Source: Osmia lignaria lignaria
Taxonomy: Eukaryota; Arthropoda; Insecta; Hymenoptera; Megachilidae
Direction: 5' to 3'
DNA length: 64,000 nt
Assembly: GCF_051020975.1 (NCBI RefSeq)
Contig: NW_027478160.1
Span: 1,820,001 to 1,884,000, forward strand
Part shown: positions 11,256 through 22,515 of the stretch, piece after piece
Layout of the letters: the number at the start of each line of letters is the position of its first letter
Position numbering within the stretch: the first letter of the stretch is position 1
Position numbers and translations under genes: made by a program
The notes under the pieces: generated by a model
Told to the model about the DNA's origin: nothing
Database searches by the model: none
Seen by the model: the letters and a program-made list of their open reading frames with translations, nothing else

Positions 11256-13508
11256 TCAGATGCGTAGTTTTCGAGATATATCGGGATATTTAAAAGTTCC
11301 GAAGCCGCACCAACATAATAGAGATACAGAAACATCGTGGCCCCTTTCTTTGGGATAACTCTGCACTATTGCGAGTTGGAAATGCCACTTCCAGTTTAGC
11401 TGTGCAGAAGAAGAACAACAAGAAGAAGAAATATCTCGAAATATGTCCGTCAGGACCCATCCCTTGAGATAAATCTGCAAATATCTCGGAAACGAAGCGA
11501 GCTATTGCAAAACGTTAAGAGACCTTTTTTGTAGAGAATTAAGTTTCCTACTTTTTATGTTCTATGATATTTTTTGATCAGATGCGTAGTTCTCGAGATA
11601 TATCCAGATATTTAAAAGTTCCGAAGCCGCACCAACATAATAGAGATACAGAAACACCGTGGCCCCTTTCTTTGAGATAACTCTGCACGATTGCGAGCTG
11701 GAAATGCCACGTCCAGTTTAGCTGTGCAGAAGAAGAACAACAAGAAGAAGAAATATCTCGAAATATGTCCATCAGGACCCTTCCCTTGAGATAAATCTGC
11801 AAATATCTCGGAAACGAAGCGAGCTATGGCAAAATGTTAGGAGACCTTTTTTGTAGAGAATTATGTTTCCTACAATTTATGTTCTATGATATTTTTTGAT
11901 CAGAGGCGTAGTTCTCGAGATATATCAAGATATTTAAAAGTTCCGAAGCCGCACCAACATAATAGAGATACAGAAACACCGTGGCCCCTTTCTTTGAGAT
12001 AACTCTGCACGATTGCGAGCTGGAAATGCCACTTCCAGTTTAGCTGTGCAGAAGAAGAACAACAAGAAGAAGAAATATCTCGAAATATGTCCATCAGGAC
12101 CCTTCCCTTGAGATAAATCTGCAAATATCTCGGAAACGAAGCGAGCTATGGCAAAATGTTAGGAGACCTTTTTTGTAGAGAATTATGTTTCCTACAATTT
12201 ATGTTCTATGATATTTTTTGATCAGAAGCGTAGTTTTCGAGATATATCGAGATATTTAAAAGTTCCGAAGCCGCACCAACATAATAGAGATACGGAAACA
12301 CCGTGGCCCCTTTCTTTGGGATAACTCTGCACTATTGCGAGCTGGAAATGCCACTTCCAGTTTAGCTGTGCAGAAGAAGAACAACAAGAAGAAGAAATAT
12401 CTCGAAATATGTCCGTCAGGACCCTTCCCTTGAGATAAATCTGCAAATATCTCGGAAACGAAGCGAGCTATTGCAAAACGTTAAGAGACCTTTTTTGTAG
12501 AGAATTATGTTTCCTACAATTTATGTTCTCTGATATTTTTTGATCAGAAGCGTAGTTTTCGAGATATATCGAGATATTTAAAAGTTCCGAAGCCGCACCA
12601 ACATAATAGAGATACAGAAACACCGTGGCCCCTTTCTTTGAGATAACTCTGCACTATTGCGACCTGCAAATGCCACTTCCAGCTTAGCTGTGCAGAAGAG
12701 GAACAACAAGAAGAAGAAATATCTCGGAATATGTCGTCAGGCCCCTTCCCTTGAGCTAAATCTGCAAATATCTCGGAAACGATGCCAGCTATGGGAAAAT
12801 GTTAAGAGACCTTTTTTGTAGAGAATTAAGTTTCCTACTTTTTATGTTCTATGATATTTTTTGATCAGATGCGTAGTTTTCGAGATATATCGAGATATTT
12901 AAAAGTTCCGAAGCCGCACCAACATAATAGAGATACAGAAACATCGTGGCCCCTTTCTTTGGGATAACTCTGCACTATTGCGAGTTGGAAATGCCACTTC
13001 CAGTTTAGCTGTGCAGAAGAAGAACAACAAGAAGAAGAAATATCTCGAAATATGTCCGTCAGGACCCTTCCCTTGAGATAAATCTGCAAATATCTCGGAA
13101 ACGAAGCGAGCTATTGCAAAACGTTAAGAGACCTTTTTTGTAGAGAATTAAGTTTCCTACTTTTTATGTTCTATGATATTTTTTGATCAGAGGCGTAGTT
13201 CTCGAGATATATCAAGATATTTAAAAGTTCCGAAGCCGCACCAACATAATAGAGATACAGAAACACCGTGGCCCCTTTCTTTGAGATAACTCTGCACGAT
13301 TGCGAGCTGGAAATGCCACTTCCAGTTTAGCTGTGCAGAAGAAGAACAACAAGAAGAAGAAATATCTCGAAATATGTCCATCAGGACCCTTCCCTTGAGA
13401 TAAATCTGCAAATATCTCGGAAACGAAGCGAGCTATGGCAAAATGTTAAGAGACCTTTTTTGTAGAGAATTATGTTCCCTACAATTTATGTTCTATGATA
13501 TTTTTTGA
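11256..13508. repeat. left-domain block related to 3850-4815, present about twice
   Basis: Units at 11256 and 12865 share AACATCGTGGCC, GAGTTGGAAATG and GCTATTGCAAAACG with the unit at 3850. Units at 11900 and 13187 share TCAGAGGCG and CACGATTGC with the unit at 4172. The pair 12865-13508 matches 3850-4493 at an offset of 9015 bp (28 units minus 1 bp). Confidence 0.75.
12544..12864. repeat. 321-bp unit with 1-bp deletion and rare tail variants
   Basis: ATGTCGTCAGG near 12731-12741 lacks one base. The unit also carries CTCGGAATATG and GATGCCAGCTATGGG. Those two rare variants recur together in the unit at 19300, 6.8 kb away, which has normal length and CAGAAGAGGAAC in common. Confidence 0.85.
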
Positions 13509-13830
13509 TCAGATGCGTAGTTCTCGAGATATATCAAGATATTTAAAAGTTCCGAAGCCGCACCAACATAATAGAGATACAGATACACCGTGGCCCCTTT
13601 CTTTGCGATAACTCTGCACTATTGCGAGCTGCAAATGCCACTTCCAGCTTAGCTGTGCAGTGGAAGAACAACAAGAAGAAGAAATATCTCGAAATATGTC
13701 CGTCAGGCCAGTTCCTTTGGGCTGAATCTGCAAATATCTCGGAAACGAAGCGAGCTATGGCAAAATGTTAAGAGACGTTTTTTGTAGAGAATTATGTTTC
13801 CTACAATTTATGTTCTATGATATTTTTCGA
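13509..13830. repeat. lone G-type unit in the left domain
   Basis: It has AGTTCCTTTGGGCTGAATC and GAGACGTTTTTT, the signature of early right-domain G units at 23482, 24770, 25414, 27024 and 27990, plus a private CAGTGGAAGAAC. It is the only G-like unit I see left of 22.5 kb. Confidence 0.75.
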
Positions 13831-14152
13831 TCAGAGGCGTAGTTCTTGAGATATATCGAGATATTTAAAAGTTCCGAAGCCGCACCAACATAATAGAGAT
13901 ACAGAAACATCGTGGCCCCTTTCTTTGGGATAACTCTGCACTATTGCGAGTTGGAAATGCCACTTCCAGTTTAGCTGTGCTGGATAAGAACAACAAGAAG
14001 AAGAAATATCTCGAAATATGTCCGTCAGGACCCTTCCCTTGAGATAAATCTGCAAATATCTCGGAAACGAAGCGAGCTATGGCAAAATCTTAAGAGACCT
14101 TTTTTGTAGAGAATTATGTTTCCTACAATTTACGTTTTCTGATATTTTTTGA

Positions 14153-16405
14153 TCAGAAGCGTAGTTTTCGAGATATATCGAGATATTTAAAAGTTCCGAA
14201 GCCGCACCAACATAATAGAGATACAGAAACACCGTGGCCCCTTTCTTTGAGATAACTCTGCACTACTGCGAGCTGGAAATGAAACTTCCAGTTTAGCTGT
14301 GCAGAAGAAGAACAACAAGAAGAAGAAACATCTCGAAATATGTCCATCAGGACCCTTCCCTTGAGATAAATCTGCAAATATCTCGGAAACGAAGCTAGCT
14401 ATGGCAAAATGTTAAGAGACCTTTTTTGTAGAGAATTATGTTTCCTACAATTTATGTTCTATGATATTTTTTGATCAGAAACGTAGTTTTCGAGATATAT
14501 CGAGATATTTAAAAGTTCCGAAGCCGCACCAACATAATAGAGATACAGAAACACCGTGGCCCCTTTTTTTGGGATAACTCTGCACTATTGCGATCTGGAA
14601 ATGCCACTTCCAGTTTAGCTGTGCAGGATAAGAACAACAAGAAGAAGAAATATCTCGAAATATGTCCGTCAGGACCCTTCCCTTGAGATAAATCTGCAAA
14701 TATCTCGGAAACGAAGCGAGCTATTGCAAAACGTTAAGAGACCTTTTTTGTAGAGAATTAAGTTTCCTACTTTTTATGTTCTATGATATTTTTTGATCAG
14801 ATGCGTAGTTCTCGAGATATATCAAGATATTTAAAAGCTCCGAAGCTGCACCAACATAATAGAGGTACAGAAACACCGTGGCCCCTTTCTTTGAGATAAC
14901 TCTGCACTATTGCGAGCTGCAAATGCCACTTCCAGCTTAGCTGTGCAGAAGAAGAACAACAAGAAGAAGAAATATCTCGAAATATGTCCGTCGGCCCCTT
15001 CCCTTGAGATAAATCTGCAAATATCTCGGAAACGAAGCGAGCTATGGCAAAATGTTAAGAGACCTTTTTTGTAGAGAATTAAGTTTCCTACTTTTTATGT
15101 TCTATGATATTTTTCGATCAGAGGCGTAGTTCTCGAGATATATCAAGATATTTAAAAGTTCCGAAGCCGCACCAACATAATAGAGATACAGAAACACCGT
15201 GGCCCCTTTCTTTGAGATTACTCTGCACGATTGCGAGCTGGAAATGCCACTTCCAGTTTAGCTGTGCAGAAGAAGAACAACAAGAAGAAGAAATATCTCG
15301 AAATATGTCCATCAGGACCCTTCCCTTGAGATAAATCTGCAAATATCTCGGAAACGAAGCGAGCTATGGCAAAATGTTAAGAGACCAGTTTCGTAGAGAA
15401 TTATGTTTCCTACAATTTATGTTCTATGATATTTTTTGATCAGAAGCGTAGTTTTCGAGATATATCGAGATATTTAAAAGTGCCGAAGCCGCACCAACAT
15501 AATAGAGATACAGAAACACCGTGGCCCCTTTCTTTGGGATAACTCTGCACTATTGCGAGCTGGAAATGCCACTTCCAGTTTAGCTGTGCAGAAGAAGAAC
15601 AACAAGAAGAAGAAATATCTCGAAATATGTCCGTCAGGACCCTTCCCTTGAGATAAATCTGCAAATATCTCGGAAACGAAGCGAGCTATTGCAAAACGTT
15701 AAGAGACCTTTTTTGTAGAGAATTAAGTTTCCTACTTTTTATGTTGTATGATATTTTTTGATCAGATGCGTAGTTCTCGAGATATATCAAGATATTTAAA
15801 AGCTCCGAAGCTGCACCAACATAATAGAGGTACAGAAACACCGTGGCCCCTTTCTTTGAGATAACTCTGCACTATTGCGAGCTGCAAATGCCACTTCCAG
15901 TTTAGCTGTGCAGAAGAAGAACAACAAGAAGAAGAAATATCTCGAAATATGTCCATCAGGACCCTTCCCTTGAGATAAATCTGCAAATATCTCGGAAACG
16001 AAGCGAGCTATGGCAAAATGTTAAGAGACCTTTTTTGTAGAGAATTATGTTCCCTACAATTCATGTTCTATGATATTTTTTGATCAGATGCGTAGTTCTC
16101 GAGATATATCAAGATATTTAAAAGTTCCGAAGCCGCACCAACATAATAGAGATACAGAAACACCGTGGCCCCTTTCTTTGCGATAACTCTGCACTATTGC
16201 GAGCTGCAAATGCCACTTCCAGCTTAGCTGTGCAGAAGAAGAACAACAAGAAGAAGAAATATCTCGAAATATGTCCGTCAGGCCCCTTCCCTTGAGATAA
16301 ATCTGCAAATATCTCGGAAACGAAGCGAGCTATTGCAAAACGTTAAGAGACCTTTTTTGTAGAGAATTAAGTTTCCTACTTTTTATGTTCTATGATATTT
16401 TTTGA
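14153..16405. repeat. seven-unit block, source of two partial duplicates
   Basis: Distinctive units include 14153 (AAATGAAACTTCC, AAACATCTCG), 14475 (TCAGAAACG, GCGATCTGG, GCAGGATAAG), 14797 (321 bp, GTCCGTCGGCCCC), 15118 (GAGACCAGTTTCG), 15440 (AAGTGCCGAAG) and 15762 (AAAGCTCCGAAGC, TACAATTCATG tail). Parts recur at 17049-18658 and 20588-21552. Confidence 0.83.
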
Positions 16406-16726
16406 TCAGAGGCGTAGTTCTCGAGATATATCAAGATATTTAAAAGTTCCGAAGCCGCACCAACATAATAGAGATACAGAAACACCGTGGCCCCTTTCTT
16501 TGAGATAACTCTGCACGATTGCGAGCTGAAATGCCACTTCCAGTTTAGCTGTGCAGAACAAGAACAACGAGAAGAAGAAATATCTCGAAATATGTCCATC
16601 AGGACCCTTCCCTTGAGATAAATCTGCAAATATCTCGGAAACGAAGCCAGCTATGGCAAAATGTTAGGAGACCTTTTTTGTAGAGAATTATGTTTCCTAC
16701 AATTTATGTTCTATGATATTTTTTGA
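16406..16726. repeat. 321-bp unit with 1-bp deletion in the hairpin region
   Basis: GCGAGCTGAAATG at 16521-16533 lacks one G of GCTGGAAATG. It also reads GCAGAACAAGAACAACGAG in the trinucleotide tract. I do not find this combination elsewhere in the window, so it is probably a late private change. Confidence 0.85.
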
Positions 16727-17048
16727 TCAGAAGCGTAGTTTTCGAGATATATCGAGATATTTAAAAGTTCCGAAGCCGCACCAACATAATAGAGATACGG
16801 AAACACCGTGGCCCCTTTCTTTGGGATAACTCTGCACTATTGCGAGCTGCAAATGCCACTTCCAGCTTAGCTGTGCAGAAGAAGAACAACAAGAAGAAGA
16901 AATATCTCGAAATATGTCCGTCAGGCCCCTTCCCTTGAGATAAATCTGCAAATATCTCGGAAACGAAGCGAGCTATGGCAAAATCTTAAGAGACCTTTTT
17001 TGTAGAGAATTATGTTTCCTACAATTTACGTTTTCTGATATTTTTTGA

Positions 17049-18658
17049 TCAGAAGCGTAGTTTTCGAGATATATCGAGATATTTAAAAGTTCCGAAGCCG
17101 CACCAACATAATAGAGATACAGAAACACCGTGGCCCCTTTCTTTGAGATAACTCTGCACTACTGCGAGCTGGAAATGAAACTTCCAGTTTAGCTGTGCAG
17201 AAGAAGAACAACAAGAAGAAGAAACATCTCGAAATATGTCCATCAGGACCCTTCCCTTGAGATAAATCTGCAAATATCTCGGAAACGAAGCTAGCTATGG
17301 CAAAATGTTAAGAGACCTTTTTTGTAGAGAATTATGTTTCCTACAATTTATGTTCTATGATATTTTTTGATCAGAAACGTAGTTTTCGAGATATATCGAG
17401 ATATTTAAAAGTTCCGAAGCCGCACCAACATAATAGAGATACAGAAACACCGTGGCCCCTTTTTTTGGGATAACTCTGCACTATTGCGATCTGGAAATGC
17501 CACTTCCAGTTTAGCTGTGCAGGATAAGAACAACAAGAAGAAGAAATATCTCGAAATATGTCCATCAGGACCCTTCCCTTGAGATAAATCTGCAAATATC
17601 TCGGAAACGAAGCGAGCTATGGCAAAATGTTAAGAGACCAGTTTCGTAGAGAATTATGTTTCCTACAATTTATGTTCTATGATATTTTTTGATCAGAAGC
17701 GTAGTTTTCGAGATATATCGAGATATTTAAAAGTGCCGAAGCCGCACCAACATAATAGAGATACAGAAACACCGTGGCCCCTTTCTTTGGGATAACTCTG
17801 CACTATTGCGAGCTGGAAATGCCACTTCCAGTTTAGCTGTGCAGAAGAAGAACAACAAGAAGAAGAAATATCTCGAAATATGTCCGTCAGGACCCTTCCC
17901 TTGAGATAAATCTGCAAATATCTCGGAAACGAAGCGAGCTATTGCAAAACGTTAAGAGACCTTTTTTGTAGAGAATTAAGTTTCCTACTTTTTATGTTGT
18001 ATGATATTTTTTGATCAGATGCGTAGTTCTCGAGATATATCAAGATATTTAAAAGCTCCGAAGCTGCACCAACATAATAGAGGTACAGAAACACCGTGGC
18101 CCCTTTCTTTGAGATAACTCTGCACTATTGCGAGCTGCAAATGCCACTTCCAGTTTAGCTGTGCAGAAGAAGAACAACAAGAAGAAGAAATATCTCGAAA
18201 TATGTCCATCAGGACCCTTCCCTTGAGATAAATCTGCAAATATCTCGGAAACGAAGCGAGCTATGGCAAAATGTTAAGAGACCTTTTTTGTAGAGAATTA
18301 TGTTCCCTACAATTCATGTTCTATGATATTTTTTGATCAGATGCGTAGTTCTCGAGATATATCAAGATATTTAAAAGTTCCGAAGCCGCACCAACATAAT
18401 AGAGATACAGAAACACCGTGGCCCCTTTCTTTGCGATAACTCTGCACTATTGCGAGCTGCAAATGCCACTTCCAGCTTAGCTGTGCAGAAGAAGAACAAC
18501 AAGAAGAAGAAATATCTCGAAATATGTCCGTCAGGCCCCTTCCCTTGAGATAAATCTGCAAATATCTCGGAAACGAAGCGAGCTATGGCAAAATGTTAAG
18601 AGACCTTTTTGGAGAGAATTAAGTTTCCTACTTTTTATGTTCTATGATATTTTTCGAT
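17049..18658. repeat. shortened second copy of 14153-16405
   Basis: 17049 matches 14153 and the front of 17371 matches 14475 (offset 2896). The back of 17371 (TCCATCAGG, GAGACCAGTTTCG) matches 15118, and 17693, 18015 and 18337 match 15440, 15762 and 16084 (offset 2253). The second copy therefore lacks 643 bp, two units, with a junction between the T at 17525 and the A at 17564. Confidence 0.83.
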
Positions 18659-18977
18659 CAGAGGCGTAGTTCTCGAGATATATCAAGATATTTAAAAGTT
18701 CCGAAGCCGCACCAATAATAGAGATACAGAAACACCGTGGCCCCTTTCTTTGAGATAACTCTGCACGATTGCGAGCTGGAAATGCCACTTCCAGTTTAGC
18801 TGTGCAGAAGAAGAACAACAAGAAGAAGAAATATCTCGAAATATGTCCATCAGGACCCTTCCCTTGAGATAAATCTGCAAATATCTCGGAAACGAAGCGA
18901 GCTATGGCAAAATGTTAAGAGACCTTTTTTGTAGAGAATTATGTTCCCTACAATTTATGTTCTATGATATTTTTTGA
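18337..18977. repeat. two length-variant units (321 and 320 bp), also at 21875-22515
   Basis: The first unit ends GACCTTTTTGGAGAGAA (1 bp short, near 18603-18615) and the second has CACCAATAATAG (2 bp short, near 18710-18721). Both rare deletions recur in the same order at 22141-22156 and 22249-22259. The bodies of the first units differ, so the copied tract probably starts late in that unit. Confidence 0.85.
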
Positions 18978-20587
18978 TCAGATGCGTAGTTCTCGAGATA
19001 TATCAAGATATTTAAAAGTTCCGAAGCCGCACCAACATAATAGAGATACAGAAACACCGTGGCCCCTTTCTTTGCGATAACTCTGCACTATTGCGAGCTG
19101 CAAATGCCACTTCCAGCTTAGCTGTGCAGAAGAAGAACAACAAGAAGAAGAAATATCTCGAAATATGTCCGTCAGGCCCCTTCCCTTGAGATAAATCTGC
19201 AAATATCTCGGAAACGAAGCGAGCTATGCCAAAATGTTAAGAGACCTTATTTGTAGACAATTAAGTTTCCTACTTTTTATGTTCTATGATATTTTTTGAT
19301 CAGATGCGTAGTTCTCGAGATATATCAAGATATTTAAAAGTTCCGAAGCTGCACCAACATAATAGAGGTGCAGAAACACCGTGGCCTCTTTCTTTGAGAT
19401 AACTCTGCACTATTGCGAGCTGCAAATGCCACTTCCAGCTTAGCTGTGCAGAAGAGGAACAACAAGAAGAAGAAATATCTCGGAATATGTCCGTCAGGCC
19501 CCTTCCCTTGAGATAAATCTGCAAATATCTCGGAAACGATGCCAGCTATGGGAAAATGTTAAGAAACCTTTTTTGTAGAGAATTAAGTTTCCTACTTTTT
19601 ATCTTCTATGATATTTTTTGATCAGATGCGTAGTTCTCGAGATATATCAAGATATTTAAAGGTTCCGAAGCCGCACCAACATAATAGAGATACAGAAACA
19701 CCGTGGCCCCTTTCTTTGAGATAACTCTGCACTATTGCGAGCTGTAAATGCCACTTCCAGCTTAGCTGTGCAGAAGAAGAACAACAAGAAGAAGAAATAT
19801 CTCGAAATATGTCCGTCAGGCCCCTTCCCTTGAGATATATCTGCAAATATCTCGGAAACAAAGCGAGCTATGGCAAAATGTTAAGAGACCTTTTTTGTAG
19901 AGAATTATGTTTCGTACAATTTATGTTCTATGATATTTTTTGATCAGAAGCGTAGTTTTCGAGATATATCGAGATATTTAAAAGTTCCGAAGCCGCACCA
20001 ACATAATAGAGATACAGAAACACCGTGGCCCCTTTCTTTCAGATAACTATGCACTATTGCGAGCTGCAAATGCCACTTCCAGCTTAGCTGTGCAGAAGAA
20101 GAACAACAAGAAGAAGAAATATCTCGAAATATGTCCGTCAGGCCCCTTACCTTGAGATAAATCTGCAAATATCTCGGAAACGAAGCGAGCTGTGGCAAAA
20201 TGTTAAGAGACCTTTTTTGTAGAGAATTAAGTTTCCTACTTTCTATCTTCTATGATATTTTCTGACCAGATTCGTAGTTCTCGAGATATATCAAGATATT
20301 TAAAAGTTCCGAAGCCGCACCAACATAATAGAGATACAGAAACACCGTGGCCCCTCTCTTTGAGATAACTCTGCACAATTGCGAGCTGCAAATGCCACTT
20401 CCAGCTTAGCTGTGCAGAAGAAGAACAACAAGAAGAAGAAATATCTCGAAATATGTCCGTCAGGCCCCTTCCCTTGAGATATATCGGCAAGTATCTCGGA
20501 AACGAAGCGAGCTATGGCAAAATCTTAAGAGACCTTTTTTGTAGAGAATTATGTTTCCTACAATTTACGTTCTCTGATATTTTTTGA
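18978..20587. repeat. transitional units between left and right domains
   Basis: Five units of mixed character: 18978 resembles 16084 and 18337 (CTTTGCGATAAC); 19300 shares rare variants with 12544; 19622 has right-domain T features (GCTGTAAATG, GAGATATATCTGC, AAACAAAGCG); 19944 and 20266 carry several private changes (ATAACTATGCAC, TTCTGACCAGATTCG). I see no repeat block order here. Confidence 0.7.
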
Positions 20588-21552
20588 TCAGAAGCGTAGT
20601 TTTCGAGATATATCGAGATATTTAAAAGTTCCGAAGCCGCACCAACATAATAGAGATACAGAAACACCGTGGCCCCTTTCTTTGAGATAACTCTGCACTA
20701 CTGCGAGCTGGAAATGCCACTTCCAGTTTAGCTGTGCAGAAGAAGAACAGCAAGAAGAAGAAACATCTCGAAATATGTCCATCAGGACCCTTCCCTTGAG
20801 ATAAATCTGCAAATATCTCGGAAACGAAGCTAGCTATGGCAAAATGTTAAGAGACCTTTTTTGTAGAGAATTATGTTTCCTACAATTTATGTTCTATGAT
20901 ATTTTTTGATCAGAAACGTAGTTTTCGAGATATATCGAGATATTTAAAAGTTCCGAAGCCGCACCAACATAATAGAGATACAGAAACACCGTGGCCCCTT
21001 TCTTTGGGATAACTCTGCACTATTGCGAGCTGGAAATGCCACTTCCAGTTTAGCTGTGCAGGATAAGAACAACAAGAAGAAGAAATATCTCGAAATATGT
21101 CCGTCAGGACCCTTCCCTTGAGATAAATCTGCAAATATCTCGGAAACGAAGCGAGCTATTGCAAAACGTTAAGAGACCTTTTTTGTAGAGAATTAAGTTT
21201 CCTACTTTTTATGTTCTATGATATTTTTTGATCAGATGCGTAGTTCTCGAGATATATCAAGATATTTAAAAGCTCCGAAGCTGCACCAACATAATAGAGG
21301 TACAGAAACACCGTGGCCCCTTTCTTTGAGATAACTCTGCACTATTGCGAGCTGCAAATGCCACTTCCAGCTTAGCTGTGCAGAAGAAGAACAACAAGAA
21401 GAAGAAATATCTCGAAATATGTCCGTCGGCCCCTTCCCTTGAGATAAATCTGCAAATATCTCGGAAACGAAGCGAGCTATGGCAAACTGTTAAGAGACCT
21501 TTTTTGTAGAGAATTAAGTTTCCTACTTTTGATGTTCTATGATATTTTTCGA
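20588..21552. repeat. third copy of 14153-15117, including the 1-bp-deleted unit
   Basis: 20588 has AAACATCTCG like 14153, 20910 has GCAGGATAAG and TCAGAAACG like 14475, and 21232 repeats the GTCCGTCGGCCCC deletion of 14797. The deletions start at 14991 and 21426, an offset of 6435 bp. The next unit also begins with the same TTTTTCGATCAGAGGCG junction. Confidence 0.84.
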
Positions 21553-21874
21553 TCAGAGGCGTAGTTCTCGAGATATATCAAGATATTTAAAAGTTCCGAA
21601 GCCGCACCAACATAATAGAGATACAGAAACACCGTGGCCCCTTTCTTTGCGATAACTCTGCACTATTGCGAGCTGCAAATGCCACTTCCAGCTTAGCTGT
21701 GCAGAAGAAGAACAACAAGAAGAAGAAATATCTCGAAATATGTCCGTCAGGCCCCTTCCCTTGAGATAAATCTGCAAATACCTCGGAAACCAAGCGAGCT
21801 ATGGCAAAATGTTAAGAGACCTTTTTTGTAGAGAATTAAGTTTCCTACTTTTTATGCTCTATGATATTTTTCGA
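21553..21874. repeat. mosaic unit with TCAGAGGCG start and near-consensus body
   Basis: It begins TTTTTCGATCAGAGGCG like 15118 but continues with CTTTGCGATAAC and GCTGCAAATG like 16084. It also has private AAATACCTCGG and GGAAACCAAGC near 21776-21794. Confidence 0.7.
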
Positions 21875-22515
21875 TCAGAGGCGTAGTTCTCGAGATATAT
21901 CAAGATATTTAAAAGTTCCGAAGCCGCACCAACATAATAGAGATACAGAAACACCGTGGCCCCTTTCTTTGAGATAACTCTGCACGATTGCGAGCTGGAA
22001 ATGCCACTTCCAGTTTAGCTGTGCAGAAGAGGAACAACAAGAAGAAGAAATATCTCGAAATATGTCCATCAGGACCCTTCCCTTGAGATAAATCTGCAAA
22101 TATCTCGGAAACGAAGCGAGCTATGGCAAAATGTTAAGAGACCTTTTTGGAGAGAATTAAGTTTCCTACTTTTTATGTTCTATGATATTTTTCGATCAGA
22201 GGCGTAGTTCTCGAGATATATCAAGATATTTAAAAGTTCCGAAGCCGCACCAATAATAGAGATACAGAAACACCGTGGCCCCTTTCTTTGAGATAACTCT
22301 GCACGATTGCGAGCTGGAAATGCCACTTCCAGTTTAGCTGTGCAGAAGAAGAACAACAAGAAGAAGAAATATCTCGAAATATGTCCATCAGGACCCTTCC
22401 CTTGAGATAAATCTGCAAATATCTCGGAAACGAAGCGAGCTATGGCAAAATGTTAAGAGACCTTTTTTGTAGAGAATTATGTTCCCTACAATTTATGTTC
22501 TATGATATTTTTTGA
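21875..22515. repeat. second copy of the two length-variant units; last left-domain units
   Basis: It carries the same TTTTTGGAGAGAA and CACCAATAATAG deletions as 18337-18977, 3538 bp away. These are the last units with TCAGAGGCG, CACGATTGC and AGGACCC in the window. Confidence 0.86.

Larger units (their letters stand above)
1..22515. repeat. left array domain (AGGACCC / CACGATTGC / TCAGAGGCG units)
   Basis: About 70 units. Three variants are frequent here and absent to the right: AGGACCCTTCCC in place of AGGCCCCTTCCC, CACGATTGCG in place of CACTATTGCG, and TCAGAGGCG at the unit start. The paired change GCTATTGCAAAACG is also concentrated here. ACTAGT, common to the right, is not seen. Units are mosaics with local 2- to 9-unit duplications. 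The last part, about 19.3-22.5 kb, is transitional: right-like units (for example 19622, with GCTGTAAATG and AAACAAAGCG) sit among left-type ones. Confidence 0.8.
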
